Below are positions 12,101 to 22,100 of a DNA stretch of 64,000 nt, piece by piece. Made by a program: the position numbers and the translations under genes. Source of the DNA: Stichopus chloronotus (taxonomy: Eukaryota; Echinodermata; Holothuroidea; Aspidochirotida; Stichopodidae); NCBI GenBank assembly GCA_021234535.1, contig CM037837.1:10534636-10598635 (forward strand), given 5' to 3'. Position 1 is the stretch's first letter. Each line of letters opens with the position of its first letter. The notes under the pieces are model-generated. The model made no database searches and was not told the DNA's origin. It was given only the letters and a program-made list of their open reading frames with translations.

Positions 12101-15100
12101 CAAGTGGGAAGTGAAGTGAGTGTTGTCATTCCCTGTGGTGTATTGCATATTCTGAGTCCTGCCTCAAACAACTCATTTAGAGAGGATGGAAATTAATCCT
12201 CCTTCATTCTCTGTGAATCACAGATGCCACCTGGTCAGCTTCCACCGGTAGACAGCGTGAAGGGTCTACCAGATGGTTATCGCAGGCTGCAGAGGGAGGC
12301 CCAACAGAATCATACAATCATTAGGTCCCATCCAGGGTTCCCTGTCCAGCAGCCTGCAGTGATACCACCGCCACACCCCATAAGCCAGAGTTTACCGGGA
12401 GCACAAATTACATTCGGACAGACAGAACCGCCACCTCTGGCTGCTCCATTACATCAAAGGAATTATGAACCACCTCAGTGGAGTCCTAAAACCAGGTAAA
12501 ATATTAGACGATGATATGAAATATAAAGTAAAATGTTCCTACCATTATGTTGATCATTGTTTGTAGCTTGCATTTCCAAGGACCAATACTTTTGTTTGTT
12601 TCAGATGAATGTTATTCCTGTATCTGCTAATGAATAACTTATTTTTTAAATCTGATAGTTGTAAGTCATTGGTACTTGAAATCTCTGCTACTGTCTTCCT
12701 TAAGTTCTATATTTTCACTCTCACTTCAACAAGATTATGATCTTGTTTGCAGCTGGGTTTAGTGTGATTTTATTGTTTTTGTTTGTTTAAGTCTCTTCCT
12801 AAGGCTGATGTTTCAATATTGCTTTTATTACTTTGATAAGTTGGTCAACTACTGCAACTGCTTCGATTACCAAAAGAAACACTTAAAATTGTAAAAGAGA
12901 AGAAAACTATCAGCAAACAACTTACTTATGAAAATCCATGTAGGAATGTGTAATAAAGAATTAGATCCTTTCAGGATTGAAACATAAGGCCAACTGTTTA
13001 CCTTTTTTGCAGAGACAAAAAGTATTAAAAAGTTTAAAGGGACCTCACAATCAACCACTATTTGCAAAATGTTTCCTGTTGTATTTGCCCTTTATTATAC
13101 TTTGTATTCTTTTGACAGACCTTCAGATGTGAGCCACTCGTTTCCTCCTCCGAACACGACGCCCATTCAGACCGGGTCCCCAAAGCCGTCCATGAGACCG
13201 CTGCAAGAGGAGTCTGTGAATCCTTCCAACCCTGAGGAGGGGTTCAATCAAAAAACAATACTCAGTAGTAACCCTCAGGTCTCAGGCAGCAAAAGCAGTC
13301 CTGATAGAGGGAGACAGACACAAACAGACATCTACATCCCGCCTGTGGCAACGCACACCCAAGGAGAAGTTCAGGAGGGGAGATTGTCCTCCAATCCACC
13401 CCTGCCACAAACTAATACAATGCCTCAAATAAAACAGGACCTCCAACCAATTAAGAACACTGGAGCAGTGACTTCAAATGGTCAGAGGGGAGGAGGAAGA
13501 GGGGTAGGAAAACCGGGAGGAGGAACCAGGGCACAAGGAATTGGAAAAGGGAATGTCAGGAAGAATTTGAAGCAACAGGCAATCCTTGGTGGCGGTACTG
13601 GTGGACATGCCACCAAAGGCAAAAACAGTCAGACAGGACCAAAAAAAGGAAACAAGAAGTCATTGCCTCAAGAAGGTAAGAAAAACAGAAATGCTTCGTT
13701 TAATCACATAGAAACTTTGACTTCATCTCAGAGAGGGGTATTTGGGTATGAGGGATATTTGATTCCTTGTAGAATTTAGGAAATATTTACTTCCATACAA
13801 ACACTAATTTGCCTCATAGAGAGCCATATTTTAGGAAAGACAGTTCCTTCACTAGAAATTTATTTCAGAGTGTCATCTCTTCTTCGCGTTGAACAACCTT
13901 TGTACGATCCTAATTTTGTGGACTCTCTTTCATTGCAATCATTCAAATTATTCTTTTTCAAGAATGCTGACAAGAAAATCACTGAGTAACAGATATTTTT
14001 TTATTGTCATTTCTCTCTCTCTCTGTGGTCCAAATCGTTTAATGTTTGGATCACTTTGAAGAGATTTAAAGAGGGAATGATCTCACTGTCTGAATGGTTG
14101 TCAGTGTTCCTTGTGTGATGTCCATTTGTTCAAGAGATGAATATGAATTACAGTAGTGGTCACTTTGTTGTTGTTAAAGTGTAATATCTTACACTGACCA
14201 ATAGAAACATGGACATGATTTGTCATACATACTACAGTCACCATTTACCAGAGAAAAACATGGAAGGGTAGCTAAGATAGATCTGTGAATGGAAAAGTTT
14301 GCGTTAAGAATAATTGCTGCTATTTTTTTGGTCCATTTTCAAATTAGAGACCTTCCTGGTAAAGCCAGAGAGAGACTTTCCCAAAATGAAGATGTATCAA
14401 ACGCCGTATTAGTATCTCCTGTTTGACTTAGACTGCCTTAGAGTTGTAATGGATCCACTTTGTGTGATCCAACTTCAAAAAATCTTTTCATGTAAAAGTC
14501 TCCTACTGAGTCTAAAAAGCTGGAAAGGGTGTCAGATTTTTCTGGTCATCTCTGGATGGGTGCCAGGTAGGAATACCCGACACCACCCAATGCGGGCTCA
14601 TCCCTGTACGAAATGTAGAACTCCCTTTTATCAAGTTTTGTCATCCACTTGAAAATTGTTGAATTTCTACACTGATGTTGTTCTTGGAAATATGCTGATC
14701 CATCAATCCATAAAAAGAAGCAGTAAAATATTTCAATAATGTGACTGCTCAGTTTGTTTTCTTCCTCATTTTATATGACGTCAGCGGATATATCATCCAT
14801 ACCTCGTACACCATCCACCACTCCTCCTGCCGTGAAATACGTTCCATCCGGTACCTCAGAGATGATCGCTGCTGCATCCGCCTCCGATCAGAGCGGGAGT
14901 GCTGCTCAATCCAGTGAGTCTTAGTTCCATTCTACTTTCACTCTTCAGGGAGAAGTGTCATATATAATATTTGGATTATATTGTTACACAATGTCTTCTG
15001 TATTGCCTGAAATACTCTGGATTCTCAGGTGTGATAATCTGTAAACTATGGTTGGTGTTGCTTCAAAGATACATTTGATTAGCTTGTGTATTAGATCTTA

Positions 15101-17069
15101 AGGTTCTCACATATTTGGCCTCAAAGTAAGCACAGTAACACCAAGTTTCCCCTCTTTTTTACTAGAACAACAGGTTTCACATTAACCGCAGAATGTGTGT
15201 TGTTTGTTCAAGCCCCATGCACACCTACTTTGTGCATGGATGCATCTCTCTCCCACTTTGGTAACACAGCAGAGGTTCAAGCATATTGTGGGATCAAAGC
15301 AGGCTCTTTTCTAGAGACAGTTGGTATTTTGAAACCATGGTAGGCTGACGATGAGATTACCAGCTGCTTTATCTGGGCCAAAAACAACAGGTCTTTAATA
15401 GGGTCAAGAAACTAAGGAACGTACACAGTGAGGTTGGTATGTGTGTGTGTCTGTCTGTGATACATTTGCTTGGGTAAACTCATACTCAGTAGGGGAAGGT
15501 CAGATGAAAGTCAAACTTTTCATGTAGGTTTGCCATATCGAGGAGGTTTACCCTATTGCTTTTTTGGTGGAGGTCAAAGATCGTCTGGGGACACTGGGGG
15601 CAAAACTCTGTGTTTCTGTGACACTTGCTTGGGTGACATTTGCTTAGGTGTTGCTCTAACTCAATAGGGGAAGGTTGCATGAAAGTCAAACTTGGTATGC
15701 AGGTTTGCCATATTAAGAAGGTGTGCCCTATTGTTTTTAGTGGAGGTCAAAAGTCATCTGGGTGCACTGGTGGCAAAACTCTGAAAACCTTTTTATCCCG
15801 ATATCTCAAGATAGTTTGGACAAAGTTTACACTTGGTATATGGATGCATTATGGTAGTGGTGCTCCCAGGGTGTTTAAGATTTTGGGATCCAAGGTCCAA
15901 ATGGGCCATTTTAAGAAATCAAGGAAAATGCCTCTTTTTCTACAGTTTGTATGTTGTTAAGTTGAAATTGTGTCACATTACTACGAGTGGTTCCTTCTGG
16001 TTGTTCCGAATAATTGGCTCCATATGGACCATTTCATGAAATAATGAAAGGTGCTTCTTTTCTGCCTATATTTTGCTTTACAATGTGAAAGGTTTGTAAA
16101 ATTAGCATTTTGGTAGTGGAACGCGTTGAAGAGTTCAACATTTGTGTGTCCAACTTCAGGTAGGGCCATGAATTATTACATACTGCAAAGTGATAATTCA
16201 AAAGATTTTATGTTATAGTGTTGAGGGTTTTCAGATTAGTACTCGTGTACCTTTGACTGATCAGCTCTCTTATGGACAAAATGGGGCTCAAACTTCTTGG
16301 GGATGTGATAAATTGTGGGTTAACCTTGGTTAAGACTAAATGACTACAATTGAGTTAAAGTAATCTTCATGCAAGGAACTATAGTGCCCTTGGGCTCTTG
16401 CTTTTTTGTTAGCATAACTGTACGTGCTTGCCTAAAGGGTTTGTTTATGGGGAGGGTAGGGGATTTGCACAGAAAATCTCTTGAAAAATTCGTGGCAACC
16501 AAATATGCTATTACCTGGTTTAGATTGTACTGTTGAAAGTTCCAGTTTGTCAACAAGTGTGGTTTCATGGTTTCGAACTGCATAAAAAGGAACTTGTTTA
16601 GTAAAGAAGTTAAGAGCACTTTGTGTCTCTAAATGCTTCTTACTGAAATTTGGTGGAAAAGAAGCAGCATAGCAATCATTGTAATGAAATAGAAAATGCT
16701 GACACTCCCTTTTTGCATAGGAAAATAGTACATTCCAGTGACTTTTCAAGAGACAGTCAAACCAACTACTTACTGTGCATCACACAAAGGATCCCAGAAA
16801 CCTAGTGTCATTCATTCATAGAGAGTTGTGATATTACACCCACAGTCAAGTGAGGACTTATTATGTGAAGAAATTCTTCATACCTTTTCAAAAACCTACA
16901 TCTTTATTGCTCTCTCTTTTGTTTGTTCATTTCAAAAGATTCTTTGAAGGATATAAATGACAAACTGAGAGAGGAGTTACATGCTTTGGATGGAGAGATA
17001 GAATACATGAAGTATGTGAATAAGGCAGAGAAAAAACCAAACATGAAACAGATTGGGAAGAAAAGGTGA
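3048..17069 (+). CDS. KIF12: Kinesin-like protein KIF12 (5'-partial, 11 exons)
   Basis: C-terminal part of a plus-end type kinesin: an ATP-driven motor that moves along microtubules. Exons: 3048-3139, 3689-3839, 6276-6394, 7807-7911, 8844-9103, 9774-9956, 10649-11021, 12224-12495, 13119-13675, 14785-14913, 16939-17069. Phases agree at every junction and give 789 codons plus TGA. Counting from the first Met, switch I ([10 protein letters not shown]) is at about residues 12-21, switch II (DLAGSEKV) at about 45-52, then [16 protein letters not shown] and [10 protein letters not shown], which ends the motor. A coiled coil follows (about 158-185), then a second (about 250-300) beginning [18 protein letters not shown], a segment close to the equivalent part of vertebrate KIF12 and the basis for choosing that family. 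The tail is long and disordered, rich in Pro, Gln and Gly, and ends in a short helix and a basic terminus. The N-terminal motor is missing from the window. Confidence 0.9.
3689..3839 (+). CDS. KIF12: KIF12 exon with switch II
   Basis: Acceptor tgctttag; donor GTGAGT at 3840. Enters in phase 0 and leaves one base over. Encodes [14 protein letters not shown] followed by the [10 protein letters not shown] helix, the most conserved part of kinesin motors. Confidence 0.92.
4188..4353. repeat. (ATCC)n tetranucleotide microsatellite
   Basis: Begins with ATTG/ATGC units, then a run of ATCC units interrupted by GTCC and ATGC variants. All reading frames across it are open and low-complexity on both strands, so they are not taken as genes. 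Confidence 0.95.
4706..5453. repeat. Degenerate tandem duplication, about 380-bp unit
   Basis: Copy 1 is about 4706-5075, copy 2 about 5089-5453. Matching landmarks keep a constant 378-384 bp spacing: TGCATGT at 4708 and 5091, CTAGCCC at 4737 and 5121, and TTATCAACTA near 5058 against TTATCAGCTA near 5436. The copies have diverged considerably. Confidence 0.8.
6276..6394 (+). CDS. KIF12: KIF12 exon, [13 protein letters not shown] microtubule-binding segment
   Basis: Acceptor tttgcag; donor GTAAGT at 6395. Two bases complete the split Gly. Encodes NCISSLSD, then [19 protein letters not shown], the standard kinesin loop 12/alpha-5 microtubule-binding region. Confidence 0.92.
6395..7806. other. 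KIF12 intron, nothing recognised
   Basis: 1.4-kb intron. The open frames at 6758-7012 and 7300-7533 are unsupported and show no family resemblance. Confidence 0.6.
7807..7911 (+). CDS. KIF12: KIF12 exon, end of motor domain
   Basis: Acceptor taatttag; donor GTAAGG at 7912; phase 0 at both ends. Encodes VACISPSG and then [19 protein letters not shown], the final motor helix and neck entry. Confidence 0.9.
7981..8620. repeat. Degenerate GACCATTT tandem repeat in KIF12 intron
   Basis: TGACCATTT-like cores recur near 7983, 8303, 8451, 8497, 8540 and 8589, the last four spaced 43-49 bp apart. Each is followed by a GTAACATT-like and a GGAAA-like motif. It looks like an old minisatellite with a unit of about 46 bp. 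Confidence 0.6.
8844..9103 (+). CDS. KIF12: KIF12 exon, first coiled coil
   Basis: Acceptor ctccaag; donor GTGAGG at 9104. A heptad-like segment near the start ([19 protein letters not shown]) is followed by an acidic, polar linker. It matches the position of the first coiled coil after the motor in KIF12. Confidence 0.85.
9104..9530. repeat. Purine-rich, G-rich intronic tract
   Basis: From the donor at 9104 to about 9530 the plus strand is dominated by A and G in GGA, GAGG and GAAGG runs, ending in a long G homopolymer near 9461-9473. It lies in the KIF12 intron 9104-9773. Confidence 0.75.
9567..9603. repeat. Two overlapping palindromes
   Basis: A 16-bp perfect palindrome (TACGTAATATTACGTA, 9567-9582) overlaps a perfect 11-bp stem with a 2-base loop (arms 9580-9590 and 9593-9603). 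It sits in the KIF12 intron about 170 bp upstream of the exon at 9774. Confidence 0.85.
9774..9956 (+). CDS. KIF12: KIF12 exon, second coiled coil
   Basis: Acceptor tgcttttcag; donor GTGATA at 9957, a weaker than usual splice site. Contains [18 protein letters not shown] and a Glu/Lys/Gln-rich heptad stretch. The first of these strongly resembles the corresponding KIF12 segment in vertebrates. Confidence 0.87.
10649..11021 (+). CDS. KIF12: KIF12 exon, Ser/Pro and Gln-rich tail
   Basis: Acceptor ttttgacag; donor GTAAGT at 11022. Low-complexity: repeated SP, SPF and PQ pairs and a Gln/His run coded around 10938-10978. No folded domain recognised. It is probably intrinsically disordered. Confidence 0.8.
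11022..12223. other. KIF12 intron, nothing recognised
   Basis: 1.2-kb intron. Open frames at 11185-11400, 11667-11912 and 11933-12196 lack any recognisable motif, and the phase of the flanking exons needs no further exon. Confidence 0.6.
12224..12495 (+). CDS. KIF12: KIF12 exon, Pro-rich tail
   Basis: Acceptor gaatcacag; donor GTAAAA at 12496; enters in phase 0, leaves two bases. Proline-rich (PPHP, PPPLAAP) with a short charged helix-like stretch near the start ([12 protein letters not shown]). Confidence 0.78.
12496..13118. other. KIF12 intron, nothing recognised
   Basis: AT-rich intron of about 620 bp. No repeat, exon or RNA gene seen. Confidence 0.6.
13119..13675 (+). CDS. KIF12: KIF12 exon, long disordered Gly/Arg/Lys-rich tail
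   Basis: Largest exon of the gene (557 bp). Acceptor ttttgacag; donor GTAAGA at 13676. The first two thirds are Ser/Pro/Gln-rich. The last third has an RGG-like segment ([15 protein letters not shown]) running into a Lys-rich stretch. I know of no equivalent Gly/Arg tail in human KIF12. Confidence 0.78.
13676..14784. other. KIF12 intron, nothing recognised
   Basis: 1.1-kb AT-rich intron. Contains a short CT run near 14013-14023. No other structure seen. Confidence 0.6.
14785..14913 (+). CDS. KIF12: KIF12 exon, Ser/Thr/Pro/Ala tail
   Basis: Acceptor atgacgtcag; donor GTGAGT at 14914. Two bases complete a split codon and one base is left over. Composition is Ser, Thr, Pro and Ala with no motif. 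It is locally GC-richer than its flanks, as the other exons are. Confidence 0.72.
15432..15790 (-). repeat. Tandem pair of DR1-carrying dispersed repeat
   Basis: Two copies about 175 bp apart (AGGGGAAGGT at 15491 and 15666) inside the last KIF12 intron. Each contains a GTGGAGGTCAAA core. On the minus strand this reads TTTGACCTCCAC, the core of the same family at 44911-45340 and 56740-56860. Downstream of copy 2 the text continues with CCCGATATCTCAAGATAGTTTGG, a further part of the element, to about 15900. Confidence 0.7.
16939..17069 (+). CDS. KIF12: KIF12 terminal exon
   Basis: Acceptor tttcaaaag; ends with TGA at 17067-17069. Encodes an amphipathic helix ([19 protein letters not shown]) then a basic C-terminus ending KQIGKKR. 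Vertebrate KIF12 also has a short helix near its C-terminus. Confidence 0.78.
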
Positions 17070-18680
17070 CGTCGCTAATCACTATGGTACTGTTGCAGTG
17101 TGAGGTAATCATCAGCATCTGTGGAGAGACCATCAGATGGAGCAGGTCGATGGTGATGTACGTCTCAATTTGTCAAACAGTCACTGTGAGGACTTAAATC
17201 ATGGTGGATGGATGTCATGAGGTATGATCTTGAGAGGACGAAGTAACCATCAGAACGAGGAAATATTCGAAGATGGGAAGTACACCAATTTGAGTAAATG
17301 ACGGACTGCATTCACACCCCTAGAATGGGAAGATGTCAGTTTGAGGAGCAATGGACGTTGGACCTTTGTGATGATTGGGTGCAGAGTGTGAACATATCAG
17401 CATTCAAGATAATCTCCATAGAACCATGGAGCTTAAATGTGTGAGCAGCACAGAATAGAACTTTTGATGGATTTGAGATCAATTGGGTCAATTTGTGATT
17501 AATTGGATCAATTGGATCAATTTGGATCAATTTGTGATCAATTGAGTCAAAGTGACCGGTCATGTTCAAGAGAGAGTAAAAATTTACTCCTTTACTACCA
17601 TGAATTACTACCATGAATTACTGGGTAGATAACTTTCTCAATCTCTACAGGCAAAGTCTGCAGAAAAATGTGTTGTTTAAAAAAAAAACAAAATATCAAG
17701 AATAAATGGCACAGGATTTGGTGCCCTGTTGTTGTAATGAAAAATATATCATAAACAGTTGATGAGTACATGATCCTCAGATATATTTGCAGCTGATTTG
17801 TATTACATTGTCCTGTTATGTTTACCCAGTGCATTCTGATTACTTGCAACCTTTAACAAAATAGTCAGGAGCTTAAGCGATCAATTTCCAATGGCCTAAG
17901 ACTTCAAATTAACCTGAGCAGCTGCCCATGATTTGTGACTTTTCTGCTGCAAACCAGATGGTAATGAATCCATTTATCAGCAGTGTCATTTTTACCAGAG
18001 CTGTTTATGAAGTTTCCACTCCAGTCATAGATGTGGAGAATAAGATATCCATCACCTCAGTTGAGCCATTGTCATGCTTGCTCACTTGCAGTAGCTTGCT
18101 CACTTTCTGGCCAAACACAGCAGAACTTTGTGTTTAATAGACAGCATAGGGATGGCAGCAGAGGAGAATTGGTGGACTGTGGAATTTACTGACTTCACCT
18201 CAGCTTCCATTTAGCACAGTCTGGTGATCTGATGGTATTTTGTGTCTTCTGATTACTGCCGTAGATCACATTCTAAAAACTGCTTTTGAAATATTAAAGA
18301 CAGTCTTTCCTCACTGAATTTCGAAGACATATCCCTTCTTTTGAGGTTTAAAAAAAAAGAAGGAAGACCTGTATCATGCTGTTACAGCTGAAATTTCAGA
18401 CCACTCAGATGAAAATGCTGACACAGTGTTGAAGTTTTTGAGTCATTGCACTTTAGCTGCTCACATGTCACAGTATATGAACTACCAGGATGCTCTACTT
18501 GCTGCAGAAAGTAAACTTATGATACACCCTGTATTGGCTGTTTTGCTTCCTCAGAAGGTTTGGTTTCAAACGTCCAACAGATTTAGTCATGTGGAATTAA
18601 AAAGCAATCAAAGTTAACAAAGCATTAAGGGAAGAGTTTCAGGACATGGTTCTGCACGTTCTGTAGCTGCACTGTTGACA
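17070..18680. other. Probable KIF12 3' UTR and downstream sequence
   Basis: Follows the KIF12 stop. Contains a short GATCAATTGG-type tandem stretch at about 17467-17555 and an AATAAA at 17701-17706, the first good poly(A) signal after the stop. Other AATAAA copies lie at about 19245 and 20069, so the true 3' end is not fixed by sequence alone. Confidence 0.5.
17701..17706 (+). terminator. Candidate KIF12 poly(A) signal AATAAA
   Basis: First canonical hexamer on the plus strand after the KIF12 stop, about 630 bp downstream. It is followed by GGTGCCCTGTTGTTGTAATG, a moderately GU-rich stretch. Later hexamers could also be used. Confidence 0.4.
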
Positions 18681-18690
18681 TACATATATA

Positions 18691-19184
18691 TATACAGCTG
18701 TATATATATACAGCTGTATATGTATACAGCTGTATATGTATACAGCTGTATATGTATACAGCTGTATATGTATACAGCTGTATATGTATACAGCTGTATA
18801 TGTATACAGCTGTATATGTATACAGCTGTATATGTATACAGCTGTATATGTATACAGCTGTATATGTATACAGCTGTATATGTATACAGCTGTATATGTA
18901 TACAGCTGTATATGTATACAGCTGTATATGTATACAGCTGTATATGTATACAGCTGTATATGTATACAGCTGTATATGTATACAGCTGTATATGTATACA
19001 GCTGTATATGTATACAGCTGTATATGTATACAGCTGTATATGTATACAGCTGTATATGTATACAGCTGTATATGTATACAGCTGTATATGTATACAGCTG
19101 TATATGTATACAGCTGTATATGTATACAGCTGTATATGTATACAGCTGTATATATATACAGCTGTATACATATACAGCTGTCCG
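18691..19184. repeat. 31-copy 16-bp palindromic satellite with CAGCTG core
   Basis: The unit is TATACAGCTGTATATG. CAGCTG occurs at 18695, 18711, 18727 and so on to 19175, a 16-bp step held exactly for 30 intervals, giving 31 copies. Each unit contains the 14-bp perfect palindrome TATACAGCTGTATA. Only the outermost spacers vary (TATATATA, TATACATA). Since 16 is not a multiple of 3 and the unit holds no stop in any frame, all six frames are open and encode cyclic 16-residue repeats. These frames are a by-product of the repeat, not genes. Confidence 0.98.
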
Positions 19185-22100
19185 AGTAAACACTCATGGA
19201 TGGAATGCTGGTCTATTTTTAACAGGGTCACTGCATTTCCTAGAGAATAAATTTTCAAGACTTTTTGCATGATTTTCCCAAGACCAAACAAAGAATTTCC
19301 ACAACATTTCTCCTCACATATAACTTTTTATCAATTAAAGCACAAGCCAAAGCAACTTGTTTTTGGGAAGTAAATTTTGAGGTTATGACTGAGAAAGCAA
19401 CAATGTAGTAACTTTGTGAAAATTTCCATGACTTTCCCAGGACTTCACACGATTTCCTTGACTTTCAACATTTTTCCACACCTTCAAATAATTTTCCACA
19501 GTTTCATGACTTTACCAGGTTTTCCGTGATTGCAGGAACCCTGTCTTAAGCACTTTTTCAAAGTTTTCAATTTTCTACCTGTGCTGATGTCACAAGTCTT
19601 TGACTGCATAGGCCATTCCAATTGTAACAGTGTGTCTCAAGCTGTGCAGTAGTCTCTATGAAAGGTGCTTTCTCCTGATTAATGCAAGGTTCTCCCACAA
19701 ATTTGACAAATCCAAGTATTACAATATTTTGTAAGTTTCAGCTGCAAATCTCACTGCTAAACAGATACAAGTTCTTTCTGCAGTGTATACTTGTCTTCAA
19801 AAGGTCAGCAAGGTGAGAACTACTGTGAAATGTCTGTTGAAATGCCTCTAACAAATTACAGTATGCTACCATTTGGACAAGTACATGAGGCCTTCTACAA
19901 ACAGGTACAACCAATTCTTAAGAGCCTTACAGACATCGATGATTTATTGACCAATAGGTGATAAAAGAAATATTCAAAAGTTGCAGAGAAAAAAAAGAAA
20001 AGGTGTACTTCCACTGTGTGATCTTATCTGTTTATATTAAAGTTTATTACATTCCATACTTACATTGAAATAAACCAGTGCAATATGGAAGTATCTTGAC
20101 TGTTATGTCTCTTTTGAAGTTTCTTCCTTGTGATGATGACGACTCGAGGGTATGTTGAGCTGTTTGTTCTTGGCTGTTTCTATCCCCTGCTTGTTGGCAG
20201 TGACCATGTTATGCCCCTTACTTGCTCCCAAAGTGCCCTGGTCACATTTTCAATGTGCCACTGTGCGTTAATGCTTTTCCAATAAATTCTCCATTTTTGT
20301 TTGACTCATATGCTTACTAATTTCCCATGTGATAAAAAGTGATGTCAGTGTGCATGTTAGTGTTATTTTTGCTAATTTGCCAGAAAGTCATCCAGGGATA
20401 AGACCATGTGGGCACAAAGTTAAATTCAGTGACAGCAAATTGTACTAATTAAAAATTGTGCAACTGACAATCCTTTCAACTTTCAACACCCTTACATCAG
20501 GATGGAACAGAGACACAAGAGCGTCAGGTTTGGCAATCTTCATCGTCGCAATCAAAGTCTATCCAAAAAGTGAGTTCCAATCCTTACCCTTTCTAAGCCT
20601 CTTAAATACTTAAAAAAGATGTGAAGAGAAGAAGGAAGGAGTAACATGCAGGACCTGTGGCCAAAATCCACATGGGGATGCTTTCCAAACTTCCAATAAG
20701 GTATCCAGAAACACTCAGGAGATGACAACTGACACAAAACAGAAGATAGTTTACGCTTTGAAAGCAAAGAGAGCTTCGATATTGCACCATCTAACACAAC
20801 GATCACAAGAATATTACAAACTTTAATCAAAGTATCCATGGCGACATGTCAAGAGCGCCCTTTCATCAGATCATTACTGCATTTCCAGTTTGTACATCAT
20901 ATCAAAATGAATGTAAAATAATGCAGCCATATCATAGAAACACTTCTTTATCACATTACACATTAATTCACACTCTAACACATTTGCGATAAACTGAAAA
21001 AAGTCACTCGGTTCAAGAAAGAAGAAACTTCGTTCTTTTTCATGTTCTTAGCATGCAGTTCCAACTCACAGTCTAAACCAGTGTGCCACTCAAGTCTTTA
21101 AAGTACCCATTGCTTTGAGATAACATCAGAAGCAGGTACCATAAGCAGATAATGTAGTATCCTATTTGCATCTTCGTTACACCCATAATGCACAGAACTG
21201 ATTTTCGGCATTTCCAGCACACCTGGGAGATCTCGCCACCCCTTTTCATTACATCTGTCCACATCTACATAATCATCTGCCAATGCTTGTAACAAACAAG
21301 TCAAAACATGAAAAGTATATACTGCAATAAGTTTGGAACAAATTGCAAACAACAACAGAAAGTGTATTTATAACTTTTGGTTGCATCACCACAAAGCAAT
21401 GCTTGATGAGTATGGCGTTTGATCTAACTCTCGCAGTCATTTGACTTTAGAAATCCTAAATACGTAGGGTTTATTCCTATAAAAGTTGTGTGACTAACAA
21501 ACTAACAAAACTGGTTCTTTACTGAATACGTACTACCTGGCCACCTACAATGCTTTTTTTGTTAATGCATTTTTAGGGTTCCTATCATGCCAGTTGAAAA
21601 GTTAATTTCAATTTCCAAAGTATATGGATACAAGTACTTCAAATGGACAGTAAATCTAGCATTGACCTTACACATGAAGAATTCTGCTGTTATTCTGTCA
21701 GCCAACATGAAAATAATCAGGGGGTGTTGTCTAAGTGAAGGATATGTGCCACTTTTACCTGCACATTGATGTTAAGGTGGCTTAAATACAACACTTTGGA
21801 ACTTGGAATTGATATTAAAGTTGAGGAAATACCTGTCTCCCTATACGTCCCATGTGTATCTAAAGCTGTCCACCCCCAATGCCTTAATCACACCTCTCAC
21901 CACTGCATGTGTTTGTGACACATATTTTGTCACACATCACGTACAGCTGAAATATTTGAACCCCAAGGACTAAGTAGCTGGTTCATACCTGTAAGCTGGT
22001 AAATGTCGGCGAAACAAACACACTTCTGTCAAGAAGCACTTCTTTTACAGAACATACAGATAAGCTACCAGCGTAGTATGTATGCCAGCCACACACATGC

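Noticed and set aside
18614..19291. Long open frames (145-225 residues) on both strands as possible repeat-protein genes
   Set aside because: They exist because the 16-bp satellite has no stop in any frame. Frames on both strands are equally open, and there are no splice sites or a plausible start context.
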